From: Drechslerella dactyloides
Lineage: Eukaryota; Ascomycota; Orbiliomycetes; Orbiliales; Orbiliaceae
Assembly: GCA_020064725.1 (NCBI GenBank)
Contig: JAGTWJ010000002.1
Span: 4,030,001 to 4,094,000 of the forward strand
Direction: 5' to 3'
Length of the DNA: 64,000 nt
The position numbers and the translations under genes were made by a program. The notes under the pieces are model-generated. The model searched no databases and was not told the origin of the DNA. It saw nothing but the letters and a program-made list of their open reading frames with translations. The number at the start of each line of letters is the position of its first letter. The first letter of the stretch is position 1. Positions 46,996-58,878 of this stretch are shown piece by piece.

Positions 46996-48910
46996 GGTTT
47001 TCTCGATATTAATACTCTAGGGTAAAGGTACGTTTTATGTGATGTGAACAGATTTGTATATTTAACGGCATTTGAGCTCATGAGGGTGGCTTAACCTCTT
47101 TATACTGACACTCCGGGTGCCTGGGAGAGAGCGTCGTCATATAAGTCAATCCACACGTATCAAACAGATGTACATGTTTTCTAGAGCAGGCGCACCGTCA
47201 GCGCGTCTGCAGTTCATGCGTTTTGGTTCGAGAGACAAAAACAGACCGCACTTTAAACTCAGCCCCTATACATAGCAAGGATCGCGATATATCTGAAGGT
47301 GTTAAACCTTCTGGTACCAATACCGATTGCCATTAGAGTACAACAAATGGCTACAGTTGGGTAGGAGCAGGCAACCTCTGGTACTATGGTTCAGTTGCAG
47401 AATAACACTGTCAGGACTGCCTTACATACATTCATACATGAGCATCGTTGTCTTGAGCTAATGACAAGATCCGATTTCTGCCTTGGCTGCTGTAGTTATG
47501 CAGATATGTGGCGGCGCTCGCCAAATTAATCCCAACTACTCAAGATACCTTGAGCTGAGCCCGTTTTGTCGGTTGATGGCACAATCAACTTGAGCCGCTC
47601 GATCGTGGTTTCAAATCGGCTCAGTTCGCATAATAACCATTATCTCATTCTACATACGTATATATACGCGTATATGGTTAGTGATCTGCAAAGGCAGTCC
47701 CAGGGTGCTCTGTTAGTATACACTAGAATTGAAATCGTACTCCTTGCCGTCCCAGTTCGGTTCACGAGACAAACTCATATCGTATAACGACGTTTCACGG
47801 CATTAAGATCGGCAGACAGTTAACGATCCTGAAGACCGGAATAAGCACGATGAAGATGTTTTCCTCAAGAAGCAACAAACTGGTCAACCTTTGCATTTGG
47901 TTGCGGCGCGGGTACCGTAACTTAAGGAATGACTCATGTTTCGAAAACTGACGTACTACTATTGCACGCTCTACAGACTACAACAATATGTGTATAAATG
48001 AATTTAGGTTGTGGCATTAGCTTCTAAACTAGTCTAAACCCGAGAACCCGTACTAAAAATTCTAGACGCCAACACGCTTGCTCCTCTGCTGGATACCGAT
48101 TAAGAATTCCGCTGCTATTCCTATAAACCGAAGAATGCTCTATATCATAATAGTATTGTCTCGCAAGCCAGCCCGTCTGACAGTCTAGTTTACGAGGTCG
48201 ACAGTGATTGGGCGCTCCGTGCAGCTCTGCCAGATAGTTGCCGTCATAAGCCACGGTCAGGAGCTAGAAAATGGGAAGCTAACTCGTTTGAAATTGATAT
48301 GTGGTAACGTCAGGTTAACCCCGTGGGCGCGTGAGTGGAGCGGCTGGCACTATCAAGTTTTTAGAATGCCAGCGCGACCATTAACTGTTGCTCTTGCGAC
48401 ACCGACATTGTCTAAATATAGAGCTGCACGAATACGGGATGCAGAGGCTTGCTTCAACTATATATTTGTATGTTACTACATATTAGTTATACGGAGCTTT
48501 CTTTCCTACTAGTCAGCTTCTACAAGCAAATAACATAACATGCATCACGAACCGCCCAACGAACTGACGTTATGGGGTTTCTTCTTTTGGCCATTGGACT
48601 ACCCAAATCGCCGGAGAGGTTTCGATCTGGGCGTTGCACTTTCGGCGTTGCTGTGTTGGTGTGGCGCAGGTTCTCCCAACCCGCTTAGTGAGCGTCGCTA
48701 CGTACTCGGTGAGCGAGGGCGTCGGCTCTCCATCCGCGTCTCATAGCTCGCCCCATGTCGAGTTCCGCAGCTCGAGCAAGATCGCACGAGACAATATATT
48801 TCTTCCACTCGCACTCGCCAACATCACCCTGCACACAATAGCATAGGGGTTCGCTTCGCTCATGAGCTCGGGACGCTCCTCCGATCCCGCCAACGCTCTG
48901 CATTACAACC
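46996..48910. other. Gene-free interval right of the paralogue cluster
   Basis: Mixed AT-rich DNA with a copy of dispersed repeat family 1 near 48156. The last 250 bases are GC-richer and should hold the bet5 promoter and leader. No gene is recognised. Confidence 0.55.
48156..48175 (-). repeat. Short dispersed repeat, family 1, copy 3
   Basis: Forward strand reads TTGTCTCGCAAGCCAGCCCG, identical over 16 bases to the copy at 1919. Confidence 0.5.
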
Positions 48911-49793
48911 ATGGTCGTCTTCAGCTTCTTCATCTTCGACAGGCACTGTACGCGACCCGGCTATGCCGTTCTCCCTACCCCACCAACTTTACACGATGAG
49001 CTAATACTTATGAAAACGCCAGGCGAATGCATCTATCTCCGACAATGGCTCGACGCCACGGCCGCTGCTGCGCAGCCGCTCTCGCGCCCCGTCACAGCGT
49101 CGTCCGCCGCCACAAACACGACATCCGTTGCCGAAAAGCCGGCCGCCGGAAACAAGTTGAGCATGGCTGAGCAGGCGAAGCTCGTGTTCGGTGTCATCTT
49201 TTCCCTGCGGAATATGGTCAAGAAGCTTTGCGGGCCGTATGTAGCGCCCGTTATGCTCCCTCCGTCAGGGCTTCACGTCAGGGACTAAGCTCGTGGGATT
49301 GTGCATAATAGTGACGACTCGTTCCTTTGCTATCGCACCGGCCAATACAAGCTTCACTACTACGAGACGATTACATCGCTGCGATTCGTCATGTTGACGG
49401 ATATCCGGACAGAGAACCTGAAATCGTCATTGCACCAGATCTATGTGAACCTTTACGTGGAATACGGTTGGTCATTGTGCCATTAGCACTAGTAGCCAAA
49501 ATATCGCTAACACTGCTGTTATAGTTGTCAAAAATCCATTGTCGCGTGCGTAACTGCCGTTCCCTGAGCTTGTTGGCTATTACTTATAACGAACCTGGAG
49601 CTAACATGATCACGAATGATTAATAGCTGTGGAACACCCCGGCGGCGAAGGAGTTAATAATGAGATGTTCGAGCTAGGGATCGATAGCTTCGTGGTATGC
49701 GCTCCATCTGCCCAGCCAGGTTCCCTAACTAGTACCGCTCCCTTGGGTATCCAAGCAAGCTAACACCACAGCTACAGCGGACAATACCATAGA
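48911..49793 (+). CDS. bet5: TRAPP complex subunit Bet5 (TRAPPC1)
   Basis: Core longin-type subunit of the TRAPP tethering complex, the exchange factor for Ypt1/Rab1 in ER-Golgi and Golgi traffic. Exons are 48911-48947, 49023-49236, 49312-49466, 49525-49545, 49627-49694 and 49773-49793, giving 171 aa. Five introns interrupt a 516-nt coding sequence, and two exons are 21 nt. Family signatures are FFIFDRHCECIY at the N-terminus, KLVFGVIFSLRNMVKKL in the middle, CYRTGQYKLHYYET and LRFVMLTD, and IDSFVLQRTIP at the end. Introns have branch words GGACTAAGC and GCTAAC. A Pro/Ala/Thr-rich insert of about 30 residues follows the first strand, as in filamentous fungi. The first ATG next to the conserved FDRHC block fixes the start. 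Confidence 0.92.
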
Positions 49794-50138
49794 AAGCTCA
49801 AGACGGGGATTTGGCGAGAGAGGATCTTATTGGCTTGGTAATATTGGTTATCGGATGGAGCTTATTGTTGGGTGTTCATACTTAGCATTTGGACTTTATC
49901 TCATGGACATTGGAACTTGATGTAGTCTTTACGAATGATACCCCTTACGAGATCACCCTCGTAGGCGCCGATACAGGGCTTCGTATTGTAGTTAATGTGG
50001 TAATTTAGATACATGATTTGGCATAAGCTTAAGTCTGTCTCGTTACGCTTTTCTGCTCAGGGATACTTTTCTGCAACAAACAACAAAAACTCTTCATCTT
50101 CCAGTCCATCCACGCCCACCTTCCATCACACATCCAAG
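49794..50138. other. bet5 - fap7 spacer
   Basis: A 345-bp interval between tandem genes, containing the bet5 3' UTR and the fap7 promoter. Nothing else is seen. Confidence 0.6.
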
Positions 50139-51086
50139 ATGGTCAAACGACCCAATATAATAGTCACAGGCACGCCGGGAACAGGTACGGTATGCAAGAC
50201 GACGCTTGCTTAGTTATCAAGGCCCCAGAGTCCTCGCCCTCAGGCATCGTGCTTTATTGAGTGTGGCTGATCGTATATGTAGGCAAGTCAACGCACTGCG
50301 AGATGCTGGCGGAAGCGACAGGGTTGAAGCACCTGTCTATCAACCAAATCGCAAAAGACAACAACTGCTATGATGCGTTTGACGACGAGCTGAAATCGTG
50401 GACGGTGGACGAAGATAAGGTAATGACTCGGCACCGGCCAGACTTATCTTTCTTTCTTTCCTTTCTTTTTTTCTTTTTTTCGGTAGCATATATGCACTCT
50501 TCGCAAGCGAGACTAACGGCGCATGATGGCTGGCTGGTGGTGTAGCTGCTGGACACGATTGAGGACGATGTCAAGAAGGGAGGCCATATCATAGACTGGC
50601 ACGTCTGCGATGTCTTCCCGAAGAGCTGGATAGACCTTGTGGTCGTGCTGCGCACAGACAATACGATCCTCTTTGATCGACTGAAGGCAAGGTCCGTTCG
50701 TAGCCGATTTCTAACCCTAACCTATCAAAATCGCAGCCCTCATAGACGCAGACGGCTCGCGCCGAAGTCTATCTTTTAATATTGGCTAACACCCCTGCTC
50801 GCTTCAGAGATTATCCAGGTAAGATTGCCGTGCCCTAGATGCCAGGGGAAATCGAAGGTCATTCGCGTTGACGAAAGCTTACGATGACGGTGCAGATAAC
50901 AAAATTGAGGAAAATATCGACGCGGAGATAATGCAAGTGATCTTGGACGAGGCGCGGGACGCATACGACCAAGAGATTGTGATCGAGCTGCGCAGTGACA
51001 AGGTCGAGGAAGTGGAGAGCAATGTCGATCGGATCGCAGCGTGGGTTGAACAGTGGCAGAAGGACAATCAGGAGTCGGAGGATTGA
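50139..51086 (+). CDS. fap7: Adenylate kinase isoenzyme 6 homologue Fap7
   Basis: Nuclear P-loop NTPase/adenylate kinase needed for late 40S ribosome maturation (20S pre-rRNA cleavage, with Rps14). Exons are 50139-50184, 50283-50419, 50546-50691, 50808-50818 and 50896-51086, giving 176 aa. The Walker A motif GTPGTGKST (11-19) is split by the first intron. Other family blocks are HLSINQIAKD, IIDWHVCDVFP, VVVLRTDNTILFDRL, the 11-nt exon encoding R-D-Y-P, and NKIEENIDAEIM. It ends in an acidic tail. All introns have GT/AG borders; the 50692 intron uses GTCCGT, slightly weak. Size fits the family. The gene is convergent with the ITPase gene, with a 300-bp gap between stop codons. Confidence 0.93.
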
Positions 51087-51386
51087 TCTTTTCTGGCAAC
51101 TTGGAGCGTACGAGGTAGGAAAGTGGCGCTACCGTCATATACCGTATCTTGTATGTCACAATACTATCAGAGAACGGAGTATGCTGTCTGGTGTAGTATA
51201 TATGTGCGGCCAGATATATATTTGCGTGCGTGTACGTACGCCGATGGGTATGCCAATGGTCTTCTAGATTCTCGTGATGCCGGTCGTAAAGCCAGCCATG
51301 CTATATACCTGTCTATCCTCGAACTCTATCTCTGCAGATCTACGTAGAGAAGTTGACGCCGGCCTGTTACTTTGAAGTCACGCCGT

Positions 51387-52326
51387 CTATTCCTCCTGCT
51401 TATTGTACGTCTCCAAGAATTGCTTGAACTTCTCCAGTGCCTTATATCTATGCGAGATACTGTTCTTCCGGGCCTTGTCCATCTCCGCATATCTACCCTT
51501 TGCGTCAGCATACCTAGTTCCCGTCTATGGTGTCGATGTGACCATTATAGGGTATACTCACGTCTCGCCCTCGTACTCAAATATCGGATCCCATCCTAGC
51601 AGTAGACCTAATTGTTAATGAACCTGTTAAAGTCGAAGCTACATACTCTAGGTGATTTTACAGCCGTAGTGCTACAGCTGTCACGATGACATACCAAAGT
51701 TCGACGGACCCCTCGGACAGACAATCTTGCCTTCAGTCCTGCCTTGGAAGACGATAGGCTCGCTCCCCGGACCCTCTGAGAAGGCGAAGGTACAGACTGC
51801 TTCGGCAGATTTATCCTCGAAGCCAGCGAGCAACATGTTCAGGCCGTCATGACCGATGCCCTTCATGAACCATTTTCTAGAATGTGCACAGCCGGCTGTC
51901 AGTGTTGGTATCCGCGTATACAGGACTAATGGGCCACATACATGTATGGACCAGGGAGACCCTGTTCGTAGCGAATAGTCAGCACGTGCGTAGTTTATGT
52001 TAAGATGGACAATTTACGGTCTCACATTCAAAGCCCGGAAGCAAAGACATGTATCTTCAGTCAGAACCGGGCCCTTCAGCTACACACCACGCACGGACGT
52101 GTGTCAGTTTGAATTTTCCTCATGAACCGGCATGAGAACCTGGACGACGCACAATCTCCGCGGCCTTCCGGCACTTCGCCGACGACACCTCCTCAATAGT
52201 CCCCTGTATCTCCTCCAAGTCGAGTCCATGGCTCTCGATTTTGATGTAGCTGCCGAGGATGGCCTGGACCTCGGCCAGCTTGCCAGCGTTGCCCGTCACG
52301 AAGATTATGCGGTCGAGGAGTGGCAT
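51387..52326 (-). CDS. ham1: Inosine triphosphate pyrophosphatase (Ham1/ITPA)
   Basis: House-cleaning enzyme that hydrolyses ITP, dITP and XTP to monophosphates, protecting DNA and RNA. Exons on the minus strand are 52153-52326, 52026-52079, 51942-51961, 51695-51876, 51562-51595 and 51387-51492, giving 189 aa. Signature motifs are FVTGNAGKLAEVQ (substrate and metal site at the N-terminus), TEDTCLCF (catalytic acidic pair region), GLPGPYIKWFM, GWDPIFEYEG and SHRYKALEKF. Five introns, including a 20-nt exon coding GLPGPY, are all needed to restore these blocks. The last intron is spliced at GGGTAG rather than the earlier GCAAAG, which would lose the frame. Length fits the family. No residue looks lost. 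Confidence 0.94.
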
Positions 52327-52964
52327 TGTGCGTTGGACGGTATTCTAATCTATGAATGTTATGCGAGACCAGAGTGTTACAAGGCTTGCCCGTTTCGGAT
52401 CCGATGTTGATGAAATGTTGAATCGATGATTTCAAGAGTTAGCAACCAGCTCGTGTTCTGGTGTATTTGTTGCCGCTAAATTTCAATCCGTCGGAGAAGC
52501 ACGATGAGTCGTACATGCATGCAGGTAGACATCGGCAGGGTCTGTTGTTGCATTTCCAAAATCCAAGCTTTTCGCTTGCTACAGAGCACGCTATCAACAC
52601 TGCTAGCTTCGACAAATCCAAAAACGAAAACTTAGAAGACCAATCAACTCGTGATATGACAGAAATCCAAGGCTAACTACATGAAATTAAACACAGAAAT
52701 AAGAACGGGAAAAAAGTAAAATAAAAACGCCATAGCTCCTGCATGCATGTAGAAGTAGCGAATGCAGGTCACGACGCCACGCCGCAGATACAGATATACC
52801 AATTCGCCTTCCCAACCTTCCATAAAGCTCCTCCCGATTAACCTTAGATTTTGCGACTCCCCGGATCCACGATGAAAACGAATATAACAACAAAATAAAA
52901 TATCCCCGCCGACTAGAAAATCCAAAATGTTATAGACTCGTCATCCATTGCAGACGACTCGAAA
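52327..52964. other. Interval between ham1 and the ZUP1-like gene
   Basis: Contains the ham1 promoter and the 3' UTR of the peptidase gene. AT-rich, no gene recognised. Confidence 0.55.
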
Positions 52965-55175
52965 TCAATCATAGAGGGAGGTCTCGGCCTCCGATGCAGC
53001 GAACCTGGAATTCCGAATCGTATTAGCAAATTTCAAGCGCATTGCAAATTGTGAGTTTATGTTAGGTCAGTAGGACGTACTCAACCATCTCGAATATCTT
53101 GTATCGTTTGAGGTAGGCCGGGCCCCTTCTGAACGCCCTGAGCATCTTCCCATATCCGATACTCCCACGAACTCGTTTCTGCCCGATAAGGCTGCGGACG
53201 GCTTGCGAAGGTTGGAACATCGGATCGAAGCAGATGAAGCAGAGCGTGCCGTCGTTGTACCGCTCAATGCCAACAATTGTCATCGAGTGGCCGTGATGTT
53301 GGAAGTAAATCGGTGGCTTCTCCGTTATAGCAACCTTGTCCTGTTCCTGTTCCTCGTCGTATCCACTCGAGAAATAGCTCCAAGCGTGTCGCAACGCTGC
53401 AGCTTGCTGATTAGGTTCGGAGAACTGGCGAGGGATTGTGGATGTACCAAAGGAGGTGAACATCGCTTCGACTTCTGACGAGCCGATATATTTCCTCGTG
53501 TACAAGATCCCACCTGTCTCAGCTCTTGCATGCGCATTGATGCCCATGTCCCAGGCGTTTTCGATCCATTTCTGGATCTGAATGATCGTGGGGATCCGCT
53601 CCCCGAACAATCGTTCGCAACCAGGCACCAGATTCTTCTGACAGTAAGACGCCAGCATCTGGATGTTACGGTATCCGCAGAAGCCATTTGCTGCATTATG
53701 TTCTTTGAAAACATGCTTGGCGGACGGGTGGCAAAGGTAGGCTTTGCTGACGTTTGGATCCAATGTGATGAGATTTCGAATAACGGGGATAAGACCAGAG
53801 GTCTCGTTCGCGTAGGACTTTTTTACGTGAATGTGGCCGTCGTTGCCAATATATCTTGTGAATACTTCTTTACCACCGGCTGCGAGTGCCTCCTTTAGCC
53901 ATTCTGGCATCTTCTTCTCATTGGCGTACGGTCCCAACTCGGATTTCTTCTAATGCAGGGGTTAGCCGTCGGTCATCAAGGTGATGTTAGCCACAAACTT
54001 ACAAATCGAGGCTTGGGTGTGCTGCCCGAGCTGCTCGATGATGAGAGCTTCGAGAAAAAAGGCTCCCCGAATCCATAGCCTCCATAGTGCTTCTGCAGCT
54101 TCTTTCCAGAATGGTGATTGTGGTGATGTTGGGAACGATGTTCATTCTTGCCACTTGACTTCTCCGACTTCTCCGACTTTTCTTTCTTTCGCTTTGGCTT
54201 CTCTTCTTCCTCTTCTTCCTCTTCTTCTCCCCCTTCCTCCAGGTCAGTCTTGCTGATTATTTCGTACTCGTTGCTCGTTGATTCGTCGTCGCTCTGCCGA
54301 TCACGATCACCCTTCTCAACCTTCTGGACTTTGACCACATCCCCTTCCTCCTCCATCTGCATCGTCAGTTCCTCCTCCTCCCGGGCAAGCGCTCTCTCCA
54401 ACCGCCTCTCCTTCTTCCCCATCTTCTTCCGTAGCCGGTCGCCCGGGCCCTCCTTCTTCTTTGAGTGTCGCTTTTTACTCGCAGAGTCCATTAGAGCGTC
54501 TCCTCTCTTTTCACGTTTTCCAGCGACAGAGTTTTTGTTCTCCTCCTCCACCTCCACCTCATCTTCGCCCTCGTCGTCTCCAGCTTCAGCCATCTCCTCG
54601 TGCATCGCCATGTGCACGTCCAGTTGCAGAAGGCTCACAGGTTCGCCGCATCCTTTCCACTCGCAGGTAACGTATTCCGTCTCTTGTTCGGCAACGGGTG
54701 TAGCAACACGGGCAGGGGCCGGAGCTGGACGTGGAGCTGGACGTGGAGCTGGACGCGGAGCTAAGCGTGGAGCCGGGACCGGAACTGAAGCTCGGACCGG
54801 TGTTGAAGCAGGCACTGGCGCAGCAGCTTGAGCTTGGAATGGGACCGCTGGCGGCGGCCGTGTTGGAGCTGGAACCGGCACATTGTTTGTTCTATAGACC
54901 GGGTGTCCGACTATTTCTTGGCTATTGGTGTTGGGGACTTGGTACTTGAAAGGATCGTAAGCATCGCTCTCCTCCATCGAAGGAGGCTTGAAGAAAGCTC
55001 GAGGCTGCTCCTGCTTTGGTTTCGGTTTCGGCCTCGGTCTCGGAGGGGGTTCAGGCACATCGTGGAGGGCATCGTAGTGCATCTGAATGATAGACTCGTG
55101 GTCTGCCGTGAAGTCGCACGAGGGACACCGAATCTCGGGATATGCCGGTCGGGCGGATCGGGATGAGGACGCCAT
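52965..55175 (-). CDS. ZUP1/UfSP-type peptidase (family C78), zinc-finger
   Basis: Peptidase C78-family cysteine protease. Animal ZUP1 is a K63-linkage-specific deubiquitinase and fission yeast Mug105 a relative. Exons on the minus strand are 54003-55175, 53081-53949 and 52965-53004, giving 693 aa. An N-terminal C2H2 finger (C17, C20, H33, H38) is followed by a Pro/Arg-Pro-Ala-rich linker, a second C2H2-like finger (C-E-W-K-G-C, then H and H), and a long charged Lys/Glu-rich coiled region. The catalytic domain has C482 in NGFCGYRNIQML, H612 in HHGHSMTIVGIE and D633 in CFDPMF. The short last exon (F-A-A-S-E-A-E-T-S-L-Y-D) depends on a GTACGT donor and is less certain; reading through would end in V-L-L-T. 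Cleavage preference cannot be told from sequence. Confidence 0.88.
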
Positions 55176-57724
55176 GGCGGGCTAATGGATATCGTCTGGG
55201 CAGTCGCTCCCCTCGCGGTGATCTGACGTGACGGCCTGTGAGTTGGTTTGAGAGGATAGGATCCAGGGACACGGCGGGACGGGCGGACGTATGCGATATC
55301 AGGCGAGGCTAGCTGGTCGGCGGGCGAAGAATGTCACGATGGTTGCGGACGGAATTTCAGCAGGTGGCGAGTTCGAAGAGTCGAGAATGGTATCGAGGAC
55401 ATGGCAAAAGCGCAGAGGAAAAACAGCGGAATGCAGGCTCGGAAAAAGGAAAGGTGGTCGAGATGGCGGGGCAGGGAATCTTGGGCTGCAGGCTGTGACT
55501 CGTCCAGCCTTGCGGGCGAGCTTCGGTGCTGAGCTGAGGAATCCGGCGAGAAAGTGACGCGTGCGAAACGTTGACGTCGGCAACAACACGCCGGCGCTAT
55601 TCTGCACTGTGGAACCCTGCCAGCTGTTACAACGACGACGACGACGACGACGACGACAGCATGCTGCGATGCCGTCCCGGAGGCGGATTCTGCCGGTCGA
55701 GCGGGATTTGGGACGAAAGCTGATCGAGGAGACCGCTGGAGCTGTTTCTCGCTGGTCCGTTCCCAGGCCGTGAGGGAAAAGCGGGGTGGTGCCGCGAGAA
55801 ACGGATAGATACTTATACGACCGTCCGCGTCCGTCCTGTTGTGTGTCGATACCGATAACACTACCTGCGCACGTGGCCGATGTTTACAGAAGCATCGTGG
55901 TGCATGCTATTTACTGGACCCTTTGGTACATAAATACTTATTCTGCATATCGATATCACAATCTGGTAATGCCCTTCGAGTTCGGCGAGCATGTTTCCGC
56001 GAATTAACAGGTGGTCTGGGCTTTCGGTCTGCCAATCACGCTCCAGCGATGCCGTGCGAACTGCTGTAGGGCTATGCGGGTGCTTGCTCGCATCCTGATG
56101 GCATGATCGGTGCTCCAGCCAATAGAATATACGACGGACGGCTGTCTGGCGACCAAACGAGACGGCATGCATAGATCTTCGTGTCCAGCATCTACTTGCT
56201 CGTGAAGTAGCTATGAGGGAATATTGCAACTTTCACCGCCGCTCAAATATATTTTAACATGTATACAGTGGGCTCGCCGATTCACGCGTACTTAAAGGCG
56301 ATTCGGGAATATTCCTCCAGCAAAGGTTAGCCTCGTTGTATATATTCCAGTTGGCCACTAAGTTGGATGCGTCGTCGGTCTCGTATATAGATGCACGCAG
56401 ACGGGATGTCTTGTATCGTAGCCATATCGCTGACGCGAGGCAGGCCATCGGTATCGAATGTTTACCATGGCCAGTGGCAAGATGTCAGCGAGCCGCCAAG
56501 TCTAAGACCGAAGCAGGAGCACCAAATGTCGTTTCTGGGAAGTCCTTCCAGCGTGCATCACCTCTTTCAGAGATAAATGTTTCGACTATGCGCGTTGAGT
56601 GATTATTGGCGTCCAGGAAATCACATACCAGACCTAGCGGCGATCTCGGGCTGGCAAAGTGGGATTTGTAGCCAGACCCCAATGCCATAAAATCCGCATT
56701 CCTCGAGGATCGAATTCCATCACACTCGAAAACGTGACCAGATCTGTGTTGCCGGCGTGTGATTTTCCGAGGTCGGCCGGCCAGGGATTACGATGTCGAC
56801 TATTCGAACGTTCGTAATGCTGGCCGATGCGAGACGCTTGGGCGTGCCTGTGGCTGATACAGCAGCACGCCGGCTGCGCGGACAGGACGCTCAGTCGACC
56901 GCCCGCAAGGCGCATGGGCGCCCTTCCAGTGACTTTGGACTGAGGAGCAAAGGCGGGGCGGCCAAGGTCATCCTCTTGGGACGCACGAGCTCTTTGCAGG
57001 TCCCACGCATATTTCCCGATTCCGCTGTTGTCCATGCTGTGTCCCACTTGGGTGTCGTGCCGGCTGGCCGGTTAGCCTCGTGAGCCTTCTGCTTTTCGAG
57101 GGGGAGCGAGCAAGCAAGCCAGACTCGACGGCGTGCATCCAGCCGATGGTCGGGCGGGCGAGAACGGCGTAACTCAGCTCAGCAGTCGGCAGCCAGATCG
57201 TGGAAGCTTCTCCTTCCGTTGCAAACATTCTGCCATCTTCCGTTCCTTCGAGTGTTTGCTTTGCGTCTTTGTCGTCGACGGGCATCCGAGCAGTCATCGA
57301 GAAGGTGGTGCGGGAAGCGCAGGGTTCATCGACTCGCTTCGGCTGACTCCAAGAGTTGGGACTGAGAGGCAGCCGGCCAGCCAACGCCATTGCGGTGGTG
57401 GTGATCCCTCGCCCAATTTCCAAGCCTTCCTTCCACTTCACTCCCTTTGCACTTCACTTCCCCAGGCTCTCTCTCGCGGCCACTCACACGGCTGCTTCCT
57501 CCGATTTCACCCCCTCGTTCTTCGTGGACTATCTCTTGGTCTCCCCCGCTCTCCGCACAGGCTTTATCCATCTCGGGCGTCGCCTTCGACCGTCAACCGC
57601 CGGCCCAGCCTTATCGATACACGCCGGATCAAGCGTCGAGACCACCCCCGCGACCTCGCTTCTCCGCATCACCGCCGTAGCAATCCTGCCAGGAGACACG
57701 CTCTCGTCGTGAGATCTGTAAAAA
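55176..57724. other. Divergent intergenic region, ZUP1-like / cdc34-type genes
   Basis: A 2.5-kb region holding two promoters and leaders. The right 500 bases are pyrimidine-rich, typical of a fungal 5' UTR. Open frames of up to about 230 codons lack any recognisable domain and seem to be GC-rich chance frames. Confidence 0.5.
55631..55658 (+). repeat. ACG trinucleotide run
   Basis: About nine ACG units upstream of the ZUP1-like gene. Confidence 0.85.
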
Positions 57725-58878
57725 ATGGCGGAACGGATTCTCATGAACGAGTTCAAACAGCTCTCCAAGCCTGGAGAGATCCCCTGGCTCAACGTCCAGG
57801 TACCGTGCCCCCCAGCCCCCAGCCGTGAATTGGCGAGACACGTTCTCAATCCCCCTCACATCGTGCTGAAATCCTCGTGCCAATATAGCTGGGCAAGGGA
57901 GACAATCTCTTCTTGTGGGATGTCGCCATCATCGTTCTCAACCCCACCTCCGTCTACAATGGGGGATACTTCAAGGTAAGTAAAGATCTTCACCGAAGCC
58001 AAATGTCCAGCAACGTGTTTTGTCTCGACTGACCGCGTCTCGATTCGTCCGTAGGCTGAATTGAAGTTCCCAAACAACTATCCTTACTCCCCGCCGGAAT
58101 TCCGCTTCCTCCGTCCGCTCTGGCACCCAAATATCTATCCCGATGGCAAACTCTGCATTTCCATCCTCCATCCTCCGGGTGAGGATGAGATGTCGGGCGA
58201 GCTCGCCAGTGTACGAACGATTGTTTCTTTGATGCAGCCTGCCTGATGGGAGAATGATGCTGAGAATTGTGTTAGGAACGCTGGTCGCCGGCGCAGCGCG
58301 TCGAATCAGTCCTCATTTCGATCTTGAGTCTGCTTGACGATGCAGAAGTCTCGTCGGCGGCGAATGTCGATGCCGGTGTCATGTTGAGGAAGGATCCCGA
58401 GGAATACAAGAAGAGAGTTCGCGGTACGCATGGGGTCGTTTTGGTGTAGCTGGCGAAGAAGGACAGTCGACTGATGGTTTGGAATAGATAATGTCGAGAC
58501 CTCGAAGAAGGATATCCCGGAAGACTTTGTGATGCCAACCAGCGCGGAAATCAAGCCGCCGCCAAAGGACGAGGCCTCGGACGACTTTTGGTACGACTCT
58601 GGCGCTGAATCCTTTGGTGGTAGCGATGAAGCTTCATTCGACGGGAGCGATGCCGAGATGACCTATGGTAGGGGACCCTTGTTACCCTAAGGAGCTCTCG
58701 CGTTACCAGCTACTAACGTATTCCAGATGATGAAGATGGTAACGTTGATACTGAGGATGACGACGTTGATGTATCCGCAGACGATGACGACAAGCGCATC
58801 TCTGTCACCCCAAATCGAAAGGTCCTTGGTGTCAACGTCGAGGATAGCTCCCGTACTGCAACTCCACGACCGACATGA
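57725..58878 (+). CDS. cdc34: Ubiquitin-conjugating enzyme E2, Cdc34 type
   Basis: E2 that works with SCF cullin-RING ligases to build K48-linked chains on cell-cycle and other targets. Exons are 57725-57799, 57889-57975, 58055-58210, 58276-58423, 58488-58667 and 58727-58878, giving 265 aa. The catalytic Cys is C88, following H78-P-N80. The acidic insertion typical of Cdc34 follows at HPPGEDEMSGELASERWSPAQ-like residues (split over the third intron). Then come VESVLISILSLL, ANVDAGVM, DPEEYKKRV and SKKDIPEDFVMP. A long acidic C-terminal tail rich in Asp and Glu is as in Cdc34. All introns have canonical borders. The start ATG gives MAERILMNEFKQL, normal for the family. The gene is divergent from the ZUP1-like gene. 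Confidence 0.94.

Noticed and set aside
55334..55861. A 175-codon minus-strand frame upstream of the ZUP1-like gene
   Set aside because: Contains a poly-Val run that is just the ACG trinucleotide repeat read in frame; the rest is unlike any protein.
57133..57828. A 231-codon plus-strand frame overlapping the start of the cdc34-type gene
   Set aside because: It is a GC-rich shadow of the leader and first exon; the conserved E2 frame starts at 57725.
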